A stretch of 64,000 nt of DNA. Source: CAYGZL01 sp964354345. Lineage in GTDB: Bacteria; Chloroflexota; Anaerolineae; Anaerolineales; UBA4823. Location of the stretch: the NCBI GenBank assembly GCA_964354345.1, contig CAYGZL010000016.1, positions 1 through 64,000 of the forward strand. Reading direction: 5' to 3'. The stretch's first letter is position 1. The number at the start of each line of letters is the position of its first letter. The position numbers and the translations under genes were made by a program. The notes beneath the pieces were generated by a model that was not told the origin of the DNA, searched no databases, and saw nothing but the letters and a program-made list of their open reading frames with translations. This document shows positions 42,734 to 50,945 of this stretch, piece by piece.

Positions 42734-43017
42734 TACAATAATTGGAAAAAGGCTGTGAGGAGAACGAGTAAGTTCTGAAACGACGGTACAGAAAGCGGGA
42801 AGAGATGAAACCCCGCCCGTACGCTGGAATTGAATGGATCTCGGAGCTGTAGGGTGAACGCAGGGGAGAGCCAGTAGCCCGCACCGGAGTTGCTGCCGTT
42901 ATCTGGGCAAAGGGTATAAACAGGTTGATAGCTGGCCTGCCGTACTCATTCAGCGTGAAGCTGGCTTACTGGGCTGAAATTATTAAAAACCCCGTCGCAT
43001 CACTGACGGGGTTTTTT
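42734..43017 (+). ncRNA. T-box leader RNA (tryptophan specifier) of trpS
   Basis: The roughly 280-nt leader has T-box stem I features: an AG-bulge type segment ACAGAAAGCGGG (from 42789), the apical GAGATGAAAC loop and the closing CCCCGC. The specifier region GAATGGATCTCGGAGC follows, with UGG (Trp) at 42835-42837 and a purine after it. CCGTTATC (42896-42903) is a recurrent sequence in the linker or stem III region of T-boxes. A terminator closes the leader. Uncharged tRNA-Trp would bind and allow read-through into trpS. I could not place the canonical AGGGUGGNACCGCG element, so the antiterminator is either divergent or missed. Confidence 0.8.
42990..43017 (+). terminator. Regulated terminator of the trpS T-box
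   Basis: CCCCGTC / GACGGGG stem with an 8-nt loop and T6, preceded by an A-run. It lies 70 bp before the trpS ATG, so it must be conditionally read through. Confidence 0.9.
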
Positions 43018-43087
43018 GTAATGAAAAGAGTCTTATGCCTTATTAAATTCAGGTCAGGCGCATTAAATAAGAAATGGAGGAAGGTCT

Positions 43088-44086
43088 ATGAATAAGATAA
43101 AGAAAGGTCGTGTCTTTTCCGGGGCGCGTCCTACAGGACGGCAACACCTGGGTAACTACCTGGGCGCCATCCAAAACTACGTGGCGCTCCAGGAGGAGTA
43201 TCATTGCGTTTATTGTATTGTTGACCTCCACGCTCTAACGACGATGGAATCAACGGAAAATCTACGTCAAAATACTTATGAAATGGTACTCGACTGGCTG
43301 GCGGCTGGCATCCGGTCGGATGAAACGATCATTTTCGTACAGTCGCATGTGCCCGAAGTCACGGAGCTCCATACCTTCTTCTCAATGGTTACGCCGTTAG
43401 GCAAGCTGACGGACTTGCCGACCTTTAAAGAGAAAGTTCGCCAACAGCCATACAATATCAATTATGGCCTGGTTGGTTATCCTGTGTTGATGGCAGCGGA
43501 TATCGCCTTGTACAAAGCTGATACCGTGCCGGTAGGCATTGATCAGGCGCCACACGTTGAATTTACTCGCGAGGTCGTGCGCACATTCAATTTCCGTTAT
43601 AACACCAATGTGCTGGTGGAGCCGCAAATGAAAGAAACGCCGGTGCCGAAAGTGCTGGGCATCGATGGGCAACAGAAAATGAGCAAGAGTCTGAATAACC
43701 ATATTGAGTTGGCGGCCACACCTCAGGAAACGACTGCCCGGGTGATGCAAATGGTAACCGATCCCCAACGTATCCGGCGCAGTGACCCGGGGAATCCGGA
43801 TGTGTGCAATGTTTTCACGATGCATAAGGTTTTTTCTAAACCAGACGAAGTCGCCAGTATCAATGTGGAGTGCCGGCGAGCGGGTATCGGATGTGTGCAG
43901 TGTAAACAATTATTTGCACACAACCTGAACGAGCACTTGGAATCTTTCCGCCAACGCCGGGAGGAATTCGCCAGGGATCCCAACCTGGTGCAGGAGGTGT
44001 TACGGGATGGCCAACGCCGCGCCCAGGGAATCGCCCGCCAGACAATTAAGGAAGTTAAAGAAGCGATGGGGTTGCCTTTGTTATAG
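43088..44086 (+). CDS. trpS: Tryptophanyl-tRNA synthetase
   Basis: A 332-residue class I synthetase that charges tRNA-Trp. It has ARPTGRQHLGNYLGA (HIGH motif region), VGIDQAPHVEFTREV and QQKMSKSLNN (KMSKS). The length is normal. TGGAGGA precedes the ATG. The T-box upstream with a UGG specifier independently supports both calls. dtd starts 7 bp after the stop and is likely in the same operon. Confidence 0.97.
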   Translation: MNKIKKGRVFSGARPTGRQHLGNYLGAIQNYVALQEEYHCVYCIVDLHALTTMESTENLRQNTYEMVLDWLAAGIRSDETIIFVQSHVPEVTELHTFFSMVTPLGKLTDLPTFKEKVRQQPYNINYGLVGYPVLMAADIALYKADTVPVGIDQAPHVEFTREVVRTFNFRYNTNVLVEPQMKETPVPKVLGIDGQQKMSKSLNNHIELAATPQETTARVMQMVTDPQRIRRSDPGNPDVCNVFTMHKVFSKPDEVASINVECRRAGIGCVQCKQLFAHNLNEHLESFRQRREEFARDPNLVQEVLRDGQRRAQGIARQTIKEVKEAMGLPLL

Positions 44087-44092
44087 AAAATT

Positions 44093-44548
44093 ATGCGAGT
44101 CGTTATTCAACGCGTGAGTTTTGGTCGGGTGAGTATCGCCGGTCAGCCAGTGGCTGAGATCGGTCGCGGGTTGGTTATCTTGTTCGGAGTCGGTCAGGAA
44201 GATACTGAGCCCGCAGCAGCCGAGCAACGCGCTCGCTACCTGGCTGAGAAAATCGCTAACCTGCGCATTTTTGAGGACGAGGCTGGGAAGATCAACCGCT
44301 CGTTATTGGAAGTTGGTGGGCAGGCAATCGTCGTATCGCAATTTACTCTCTACGCGGATACTCGCAAAGGTCGGCGGCCTTCCTTTACCGATGCAGCGCT
44401 CCCCGTCTTCGCCCGGCCGATTGTTGACCGCTTTGTTGAATTATTGCGTGCTCAGGGAGTGCCTACCCAGGCGGGTGAGTTCGGCGCCCACATGCTGGTA
44501 GAAATTGCCAATGATGGGCCAGTAACCATCTGGATGGAGCGCCTTTGA
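44093..44548 (+). CDS. dtd: D-aminoacyl-tRNA deacylase
   Basis: A 151-residue enzyme that hydrolyses D-aminoacyl-tRNAs and so prevents D-amino acids entering proteins. It has MRVVIQRVSFGRVSI, the SQFTLYADTRKGRRPSF motif with the specificity Ser-Gln, and the NDGPVTIW end carrying the Gly-cis-Pro-like site. It follows trpS by 7 bp, so tryptophan starvation would raise both proteins. D-Trp-tRNA is a plausible substrate. Confidence 0.95.
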   Translation: MRVVIQRVSFGRVSIAGQPVAEIGRGLVILFGVGQEDTEPAAAEQRARYLAEKIANLRIFEDEAGKINRSLLEVGGQAIVVSQFTLYADTRKGRRPSFTDAALPVFARPIVDRFVELLRAQGVPTQAGEFGAHMLVEIANDGPVTIWMERL

Positions 44549-44555
44549 CGCATCC

Positions 44556-45317
44556 TCACCAGCCACTGCGCCACAAGACGGCATCGAGCTGGACAGCGAT
44601 TGCACCAGCCGCCAGCATGGTTTCAGCCTGAGCACGGGTATAGACGCCTCCACCACCGATCACCGGCAGTCCGGTTTTTTGGATAGACCGTACCACTTCG
44701 AGGGCGAAGGGGAAAATCGCTGGCCCGTATAGGCGCCCATGCACCAGGGTTGAATCGTTAGCAGGCAGTGCCCCGCGGGGCGGACCCAGGCTGACTGCTG
44801 TCAGAGGCAGGGTCGTCTGGGCGATCTGCGCAGCCAGGCAGACTGCTTGATCCAACGGTAAACGGATGATTACGGGCAACTCGATTTGAGCAGCCTGAAC
44901 AAAGGTACTCACCAGATCGAGATCTGCCAGGGGTGGCAGACCCAATTCAAAACCGGCAATACCGGGTATCTCTTCCAGCCGGTGCACCATTCCAGCGATG
45001 TCATCCGGCTTTTGACCGAGTAAATGCACGATCACAGGCAGGCTGGCGCGGCTCCAATACGCTTTATATCGTCTCAATGCGGCGCGGAAGCCGGGGTTAG
45101 GATAGCCCGTATGTAGTAAGAAACCTCCTGGAAATGGCAAGCAATGGGTTGCCTGCGCCGGTTTTCGAGGAGTTAAGCTGATCGGGTTGGTGATAAAAGC
45201 GCTTAGTTGGTTTAAGTCCACCGATCCATGAGGGTCGGGAGCAAAGCCGAGGCTACCGGCGGCGTTCAGGTAAGGTGGCTTGAACGTCAGGTCATGCTTG
45301 GTAAATAGAGCGCCCAT
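44556..45317 (-). CDS. Dihydroorotate dehydrogenase-like (PyrD-like) protein, atypical
   Basis: A 253-residue TIM-barrel protein. The late FMN-binding segment GPAIFPFALEVV and TGLPVIGGGGVYTRAQAETML closely match PyrD, as does the start LTFKPPYLNAAGSLGF. However, the usual NxSCPN active-site segment is replaced by ELGLPPLADLDL, and no catalytic Cys or Ser is obvious there. The ATG at 45317 overlaps the stop of the PyrK-like gene by one base (TGATG). It is probably an oxidoreductase derived from PyrD with altered chemistry. True orotate synthesis is doubtful. Confidence 0.65.
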   Translation of the reverse strand: MGALFTKHDLTFKPPYLNAAGSLGFAPDPHGSVDLNQLSAFITNPISLTPRKPAQATHCLPFPGGFLLHTGYPNPGFRAALRRYKAYWSRASLPVIVHLLGQKPDDIAGMVHRLEEIPGIAGFELGLPPLADLDLVSTFVQAAQIELPVIIRLPLDQAVCLAAQIAQTTLPLTAVSLGPPRGALPANDSTLVHGRLYGPAIFPFALEVVRSIQKTGLPVIGGGGVYTRAQAETMLAAGAIAVQLDAVLWRSGW

Positions 45318-46009
45318 CACCATTCCAACTCGTGCAGGTCGAAAACCGGTCCATCCTGGCAAGCCATCTTCCAACCGCGCCACACAGGCACTGCGCACGC
45401 GCCGCATTCTGCACTACCGCCGCAGACTATCGAGGTAAGGACGAACGCCTGAGCCGGGCAGGTGAGGGCTTCATGACCTTTGTGCAACCCCGGAACCTGG
45501 CGTAAATGGGGCAGGTGCTGGATGGAAAGATCCAAAACCAGAAAGTCAGCCCAGGCCAGGCCATCGGGCAGGTCTGCCAGGGGATGGATTTCAACTTCGC
45601 TGGATAACCTGGGCGGTGCATCCCCGCTGAAGAAAGCGACCTCGGTGTTTTGGGTCAGAGCCTGGTGTATGACTGGAAGGAGGCGTGAGGCCGTCTCATC
45701 CAGTGCGACAACCGCCAGGCGACGGGACCACTCAGGCAACAGGAAGCCACGTCCATTGGGGCCTTGTAGACGCAATTCAGTCCCCGGCTCCCAGGCAGCC
45801 GGGATTCGTGGGGCAGTTCGAAAGCCGGGAGTGCGAGCTTCCATCAGATAGATTGGTGTTGCCAGGGGCGCCGCGCTGTCCGATCTATCCCAGGCTAAGA
45901 GATAACGCCCTGCTTCAGGAACAGCCTCCTGAGCACAATCGATCCAGGCCGTGCGTAAGCTGTTTTCGTTCAGTTGAATTTCGCGGATGCGACCGGTCGT
46001 CACTCGCAT
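45317..46009 (-). CDS. PyrK-like iron-sulfur electron-transfer subunit, degenerate
   Basis: A 230-residue protein ending with a [2Fe-2S] pattern Cys196-x5-Cys202-x2-Cys205-x11-Cys217 followed by DGPVFD, exactly as at the PyrK C-terminus (although C-x4-C is more usual for the first pair). The N-terminal FAD domain is recognisable (LRLQGPNGRGFLL), but the GGGIG-type nucleotide-binding loop is replaced by VVALDETASRLLPV. It is translationally coupled to the PyrD-like gene, forming a divergent two-subunit oxidoreductase. Confidence 0.65.
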   Translation of the reverse strand: MRVTTGRIREIQLNENSLRTAWIDCAQEAVPEAGRYLLAWDRSDSAAPLATPIYLMEARTPGFRTAPRIPAAWEPGTELRLQGPNGRGFLLPEWSRRLAVVALDETASRLLPVIHQALTQNTEVAFFSGDAPPRLSSEVEIHPLADLPDGLAWADFLVLDLSIQHLPHLRQVPGLHKGHEALTCPAQAFVLTSIVCGGSAECGACAVPVWRGWKMACQDGPVFDLHELEW

Positions 46010-46119
46010 GGGAGCATCCTATCATGAAACGATGACGCTGGCAATTCTCGGAAGAATCGGCAGGATGCTCATCAGGCTGCGGGATATGGTGGTTTTATTA
46101 AATACACGCCTTTTCCGTG

Positions 46120-46125
46120 TATAAT
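46120..46125 (+). promoter_or_regulatory. -10 box of the SPFH-selD-ggt operon
   Basis: A perfect TATAAT 45 bp before the ATG at 46171. The -35 is weak. An ACACG/CGTGT inverted repeat (46104-46120) abuts it and may bind a regulator. Confidence 0.4.
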
Positions 46126-46170
46126 CATCCAGGTTTGCTTATCTGACAACTAAATCAGGAGAAGAAAATT

Positions 46171-47220
46171 ATGAACGTCGCCACTTTTTTGCAAGCGATC
46201 GTAAGCATTTTATGGGTAGCCGTAGTCGCATTGATTGTCCTGGCGGTGCTACGTGCCAGCCGTGGGGGAAAAGTACGCGCCTTTTCTATGTTGATCTTGA
46301 TCCTGGCTGTTCTGGCAGTGGCGCTAACCAGCGTCAGCGCCGGGCTGGTATTTATCAAGCCGGAAGAGCGCGGTGTGGTTGTTTCGGCTGTCTCTCCAAA
46401 GGGTTACCGCGAGCAGGCGCTTGAGCCGGGACTGCGTTGGGTCATTCCTTTTATGGAGAATGTCATCCTCTATCCCATCTCAAAACAAACCTACACCATG
46501 TCAAAAATCACCGCTGAAGGGCAGGTGCAGGGAGATGATTCGATCACTGCACGAACACAGGATGGTCAGGAAATATTCATCGATGCCTCGGTCATTTTCG
46601 CGATCGACCCGGCAAAAGTGGTTCAAGTGAACATTACCTGGCAAAAACGTTACGAAAATGACCTGGTGCGGGCTCAGTCGCGTGGGGCCATCCGGGACGC
46701 CGTCTCGCAATTTACTGTGGAAGAGGTCGTCAGTACGAAGCGGTTCGATCTATCGCGCCAGATCTCGGATGCCCTGGGTAAAAAATTTAGTGAAAATGGG
46801 CTGATACTGAGTGACTTTGTCCTGCGCAACATCACCTTCTCACCGGAATATGCCGCTTCGGTCGAGCAAAAGCAGATCGCTGAGCAACAGGCGCAGCAGG
46901 CGCACTTAGTTGTTGAGCAGCGTATTCAAGAGGCGCAACAAGCGCGCGAGGTGGCTACAGGCCTGGCTGATGCAGTCGTCATTCAAGCCCAAGGTCAGGC
47001 TGATGCCAGGATTCTCCAGGCACAGGCGGAGGCCAAAGCCTTACTGCTTCTGGCCGACGCGTTGAAAGATAACAAAGACCTGCTGACCTATACCTACATC
47101 AACAAGATAGCACCGGGCGTCCAGGTTATGTTAGTGCCGAATAATACCCCGTACTTGCTGCCATTGCCAACCTTAACCCCTTCGTCGAGCACCACCCCCA
47201 GCCCGACGCCGAATCCGTAA
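46171..47220 (+). CDS. SPFH/prohibitin-family membrane protein
   Basis: A 349-residue protein. Two N-terminal membrane helices (about residues 5-27 and 38-62) are followed by a PHB/SPFH domain (VFIKPEERGVVVSAV, EPGLRWVIPF, TQDGQEIFIDASVIFAI). An Ala/Gln/Glu-rich coiled coil (about 245-310) and a Pro/Thr tail come next. Such proteins form ring scaffolds in the membrane and often affect proteases or membrane order. AGGAG precedes the ATG. selD begins 8 bp after its stop, so it is co-transcribed. Confidence 0.88.
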   Translation: MNVATFLQAIVSILWVAVVALIVLAVLRASRGGKVRAFSMLILILAVLAVALTSVSAGLVFIKPEERGVVVSAVSPKGYREQALEPGLRWVIPFMENVILYPISKQTYTMSKITAEGQVQGDDSITARTQDGQEIFIDASVIFAIDPAKVVQVNITWQKRYENDLVRAQSRGAIRDAVSQFTVEEVVSTKRFDLSRQISDALGKKFSENGLILSDFVLRNITFSPEYAASVEQKQIAEQQAQQAHLVVEQRIQEAQQAREVATGLADAVVIQAQGQADARILQAQAEAKALLLLADALKDNKDLLTYTYINKIAPGVQVMLVPNNTPYLLPLPTLTPSSSTTPSPTPNP

Positions 47221-47228
47221 GGTAAACA

Positions 47229-48299
47229 ATGGAATCCATGGCGGTCGCTCCTTCGGGGCGTCAGATTCGCCTGACCAGTCTGTCGAGTTGCGCAGGCTGA
47301 GCGTCCAAGTTAAGCGCGGAAGCGCTGGCGCAGGTGCTGCGCCCAATCCAGGGCATGTTCCAGGCGGAGGATTATCCAAATTTGCTCGTTGGCCTGGACG
47401 ATCCGGATGATGCAGCAGTCTGGCGCTTGGATGAAGGGCGTGCCCTGGTGGCCACCACCGATTTTTTCACACCTGTGGTGGATGATCCATATGATTATGG
47501 AGCGATCGCCGCGGCCAATGCCTTGTCCGATGTCTACGCCATGGGTGGGCAACCCTTTCTGGCGTTGAATATTGTCGCGCTGCCGCCGGACTTACCGGTT
47601 GAAATCAGTGCCGAGATTTTGCGGGGGGGCGCTGAAAAGTCGCGCGAGGCAGGGGTTGTAGTAGCTGGCGGACACACTGTGCAGGACAAGGAGCCAAAAT
47701 ATGGTTTGATCGTACTTGGCTTCGTTCATCCGGACCAGATCATAACCAAGACGGGGGCGCGACCCGGGGATGTATTAATCTTGAGCAAGCCGTTAGGTTT
47801 CGGCACAGTCACCACTGCCCTGAAACGCGACCTTGCAGACCCGCTCGATGTGGCTGAGGCTGTCAATTGGATGACGCGATTAAATCGTACAGCCAGCGAA
47901 TTAGCAGTTGCCTTCGATTTAAAAGGGGGCACTGATATCACTGGCTTTGGCTTGTTGGGGCATGCTTGGGAGATGGCAGCCGCCTCCCATGTCAGGTTGC
48001 GATTTCAGCTCGAGCAAATCCCGTACACGCGGGGTGCCAGGCGCTATGCAGATGAATGGATCTTCCCGGGCGGATCAGCCGATAACCGCTTATACTACCA
48101 GGGCCATGTCAGCTTTGCTCGAGGGATTGCGGAAGCCACACAGATGTTGTTATTCGATGCCCAGACCAGTGGAGGACTTTTATTGGCCACACCTCCAGAT
48201 CAACTCGAAGCTCTGTTAAAGCAGGCTGCCCAGGTGGGGCAACCGATGTGGGTGATCGGGGATGTGGTGGAAGGACAAGGCATCGAGGTGGTTGACTGA
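47229..48299 (+). CDS. selD: Selenide, water dikinase SelD containing selenocysteine (in-frame TGA)
   Basis: SelD makes selenophosphate from selenide and ATP, the Se donor for selenocysteine. From the ATG at 47229 the frame is LTSLSSCAG-TGA-ASKLSAE and then continues through VGLDDPDDAAVW, TTDFFTPVVDDPY, VVAGGHTVQDKEP and GFGLLGHAWEM to the normal end, 356 residues. The TGA (47298-47300) falls exactly where SelD has its catalytic Cys or Sec (E. coli AGCGCKI), with the Lys kept. A hairpin follows at the right distance. Start-site searches that treat TGA as stop would begin at the GTG at 47334 and lose the active site. The gene is between an SPFH gene and ggt. Confidence 0.93.
47301..47331 (+). 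promoter_or_regulatory. bSECIS-like hairpin in selD
   Basis: Directly after the TGA, GCG/CGC and CCA/TGG pairs form a lower stem (47301-47307 with 47326-47331, one bulged T). GCGC/GCGC (47314-47317 with 47322-47325) forms the upper stem with a GGAA loop about 18-21 nt from the TGA. The distance and the G in the apical loop fit bacterial SECIS elements read by SelB. Confidence 0.7.
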
Positions 48300-48303
48300 A
48301 TAG

Positions 48304-49941
48304 ATGAAACCACCCAGGTTGGAGTTTAGCTCTCATCGTTCTCCAGTGCTTGGCCGGCGTGGAATCGTCGCGGCCTCACAGCCGCTGGCGGTGGCAGCGG
48401 GTTTGGAAATTCTGGCCCGCGGCGGTAATGCTGCGGATGCGGCCATCGCTACCGCCGCTGCACTGAATGTCACTGAACCGACTTCGACCGGTCTGGGTGG
48501 GGATTGCTTTGCTTTGTTCTACGAGGTGCGCACCGGGCAGGTCAGCGCTTTGAATGGCTCGGGTCGCGCTCCTGAGAAGTTGACGCTCGATCGCTTGCAG
48601 CGAGAAGGATTTGGTCAGGCGCTGCCTCCCTATCACCCGTACACGATTACCGTGCCGGGCGCTTGCGCTGGATGGTGTGACCTGATCGAGCGGTATGGGC
48701 GTCTGTCGTTGGCTGAAATCCTTGCTCCCGCGATTCGCCTGGCCGAAGAGGGTTTCCCGGTTGCCCCATTAACCGCCCTGGGTTGGCGACATGGGGCCGA
48801 ACGCCAGCTCCGCACTGCTCCAGGAGGCCATGAACTGACCATCGCCGGCCGCGCGCCTCAACCAGGAGAAATATTCCGCAATCCGGGATTAGCCCGCACC
48901 TTACGGTGGATCGCTGATGGCGGTAAAACCGCATTCTACCAGGGCGAAATAGCCGAGGCAATCGCGCATACGGTGCAAATTGCGGGCGGTTGTCTGAGCG
49001 TCGTTGACCTGGCCCGGCATACCAGCACCTGGGAGCAACCACTCAGTGTCACTTACCGTGGCACGCGAGTGTGGGAATGCCCGCCGAATGGCCAGGGGCT
49101 TACCGCGTTGTTAGGTTTGAACCTCTTAGAAGGCTTCGAACTGGCCGTTCTTCCGCCGCTCTCGGTTGAGAGATTGCACCTGGCGATTGAAGCGCTGCGA
49201 CTGGCCTTTGCGGACACGCGTTGGTACGTGGCGGATCCTGCTTTCCAGCCGGCTCCTCTATCAGAATTGCTCTCCAAAGAATACGCCGCAGAACGGCGCA
49301 AGTTGATCCATCCTCGCCGGGCGACTCTGGACCAGGCGCGTGGAACACCAGTTGCTGCCTCGGATACCGTTTATTTCAGCGTCGTAGATGGCGATGGGAA
49401 CGCCTGCTCTTTCATTAATAGTAATTACATGGGATTCGGTACTGGGATTGTCCCGCAGGGTTGGGGATTCAGCTTACAGAATCGCGGCCATAACTTCAGC
49501 CTCTCGCCTGGTCACCCGAATGTCCTGGCGCCTGGGAAGCGCCCCTATCACACCATCATCCCGGCGATGGCAACGCGGCCGGGCACAGAGAATGAAGAGT
49601 TATACGCCTGTTTTGGGGTGATGGGAGGCTTTATGCAGCCGCAAGGCCACGTACAGGTGATATTGGGCCTGGTGGATGATGCATTAAATCCTCAAGAAAC
49701 TCTGGATCAGCCGCGGTTTTGTATTGAGGAGGGTACTGCGGGGGGACGGGTGGCGTTGGAGGAGGGCATCCCGGTATCGGTTATGGCCTCCCTGGCCGAG
49801 ATGGGGCATCCAGTTTATCCGGTTAGCGGATATGGTCGCGCGATCTTTGGGCGCGGCCAGGTGATTATCCGCGAGGCACAGAGCGGTGTTTTATGGGCTG
49901 GCAGCGATCCGCGCGCGGATGGCTGTGCAATGACTTATTAA
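48304..49941 (+). CDS. ggt: Gamma-glutamyltransferase family protein
   Basis: A 545-residue Ntn-hydrolase. It has AASQPLAVAAGLEILARGGNAADAAIA, STGLGGDCFALFY and YHPYTITVPGACAGWCD. The autocleavage site lies at ASDTVYFSVVDGDGNA (Thr before V/T-x-F-S-V-V-D), followed by GGFMQPQGHVQ. It is normally cleaved into two subunits and removes gamma-glutamyl groups. No signal peptide is visible, so it may be cytoplasmic, unlike E. coli Ggt. It starts 4 bp after selD and is likely in the same operon. The substrate (glutathione or another gamma-glutamyl compound) is unknown. Confidence 0.88.
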   Translation: MKPPRLEFSSHRSPVLGRRGIVAASQPLAVAAGLEILARGGNAADAAIATAAALNVTEPTSTGLGGDCFALFYEVRTGQVSALNGSGRAPEKLTLDRLQREGFGQALPPYHPYTITVPGACAGWCDLIERYGRLSLAEILAPAIRLAEEGFPVAPLTALGWRHGAERQLRTAPGGHELTIAGRAPQPGEIFRNPGLARTLRWIADGGKTAFYQGEIAEAIAHTVQIAGGCLSVVDLARHTSTWEQPLSVTYRGTRVWECPPNGQGLTALLGLNLLEGFELAVLPPLSVERLHLAIEALRLAFADTRWYVADPAFQPAPLSELLSKEYAAERRKLIHPRRATLDQARGTPVAASDTVYFSVVDGDGNACSFINSNYMGFGTGIVPQGWGFSLQNRGHNFSLSPGHPNVLAPGKRPYHTIIPAMATRPGTENEELYACFGVMGGFMQPQGHVQVILGLVDDALNPQETLDQPRFCIEEGTAGGRVALEEGIPVSVMASLAEMGHPVYPVSGYGRAIFGRGQVIIREAQSGVLWAGSDPRADGCAMTY

Positions 49942-49961
49942 CCCCTATCGAGAAGGGGAGA

Positions 49962-50219
49962 TCAATTTACATCTTCGACTCGTTCAATATTGGGGAAGAA
50001 TTGCTTGACCGTTCCTTCGACCCAGCCATGCAAGGTATTCGGGGACAGTGGGCAGCCCAGGCAGGCGCCGCCCAGGCGAACTTTTAGCACACGTCCATCA
50101 TAAGACACCATCTGGACTGAGCCGCCATGGAAGTGTTCTATGTAAGCGTTGAGTCGTTCCAATAAAGCGCGCAGCCGGTCTTCTTCAGAGTAGGCAGTGT
50201 CATTCGCTGGTTGTACCAA
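49962..50219 (-). CDS. NifU-like C-terminal domain protein
   Basis: An 85-residue stand-alone NifU C-terminal (Nfu) domain with GGACLGCPLS, placing the cluster ligands at Cys53 and Cys56. It probably carries or delivers an iron-sulfur cluster. It lies 11 bp downstream of the cyclic-nucleotide-binding gene and converges with ggt. The nearby electron-transfer genes may be clients, but this is inference. Confidence 0.9.
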   Translation of the reverse strand: MVQPANDTAYSEEDRLRALLERLNAYIEHFHGGSVQMVSYDGRVLKVRLGGACLGCPLSPNTLHGWVEGTVKQFFPNIERVEDVN

Positions 50220-50230
50220 ATCATTGCCTC

Positions 50231-50755
50231 CTAACCTATCGTGTTATAAGGATCGGGAACCGTTTTCCCATTGGTTATTGGGTCAGAACGGGTTGGTAAG
50301 CGTAAACCTTGTTGCAGTAGCGCGACCACCTGAGAGTGGGTGTTACGCAGCCGTTCAGCGATTGCATCCGCCAGGCGATCCAGGATTTGCGCCCCTGTTT
50401 CGGGATCTCGCTCGCATAGCGTGCGCAGATCCCGGCGGCGGATGCGCAGCATGCGACAGTCGGTTGCGCAAATCGCCGAGGAAGTGTAAACCGGACCACC
50501 CAACGCGGCCGACCAACCGACTACTCCCTGGGGACGGACTGTAGAGACCGTCAGGGCTGGACCGTCTTCGGGCTTGAAGCGAATGCTGATTTCCCCTTCA
50601 AGTAATATATAAAGATACTCAGCCTGGTCGCCTTGGTGGAAGAGCAGGCTGCCTTCGCAGTTATACTCCGGAACAAATAAGGGTAACAGCAGACTGAGCT
50701 GGGGCGGCGTCAGGCCGTTAAATAACAATAAGCCATTAATCTCATTGGCAGTCAT
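50231..50755 (-). CDS. Cyclic-nucleotide-binding domain protein without DNA-binding domain
   Basis: A 174-residue protein made almost wholly of a cNMP-binding beta roll: LLFNGLTPPQLSLLLPLF, SLLFHQGDQAEYLYILLEGEISI and GVVGWSAALGGPVYTSSAICATDCRMLRI. The usual phosphate-binding RxA site is not conserved, so the ligand is uncertain. After the C-helix the protein ends without a helix-turn-helix, so it is not a full Crp/Fnr regulator. It is followed closely by the NifU-like gene and preceded by a long palindrome. Confidence 0.85.
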   Translation of the reverse strand: MTANEINGLLLFNGLTPPQLSLLLPLFVPEYNCEGSLLFHQGDQAEYLYILLEGEISIRFKPEDGPALTVSTVRPQGVVGWSAALGGPVYTSSAICATDCRMLRIRRRDLRTLCERDPETGAQILDRLADAIAERLRNTHSQVVALLQQGLRLPTRSDPITNGKTVPDPYNTIG

Positions 50756-50884
50756 TGTGTAATATTCAATCTAGTTAGCTGTGTTCTTGCTTTGAATTTA
50801 CACCCAATCCATAGTAATTTCCTAGTATCAAACATCCTGAATGCATGGATGAAAATCATTTACCCCCATGATTGCCGACCCCAG

Positions 50885-50934
50885 GTCATATACCAATGTC
50901 ATATGACAATGGTATATGACACTGGCATATGACA
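50885..50934. promoter_or_regulatory. Near-perfect 36-bp palindrome plus a third half-site
   Basis: A 36-bp dyad (50885-50920), with only two symmetric mismatches, is centred on TGTCATATGACA (50897-50908). Another CATATGACA lies at 50926-50934, so ATATGACA recurs three times at about 15-bp steps. No T-run follows on either strand, so this is more likely a multi-site operator than a terminator. It lies in the 190-bp gap between the etfA stop and the cNMP-binding gene start. Confidence 0.6.
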
Positions 50935-50945
50935 TGGGGATTGCG

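Noticed and set aside
47229..47333. selD as a pseudogene interrupted by a stop
   Set aside because: The stop is TGA at exactly the catalytic Cys/Sec position, the rest of the protein is intact and a SECIS-like hairpin follows; Sec insertion explains it better.
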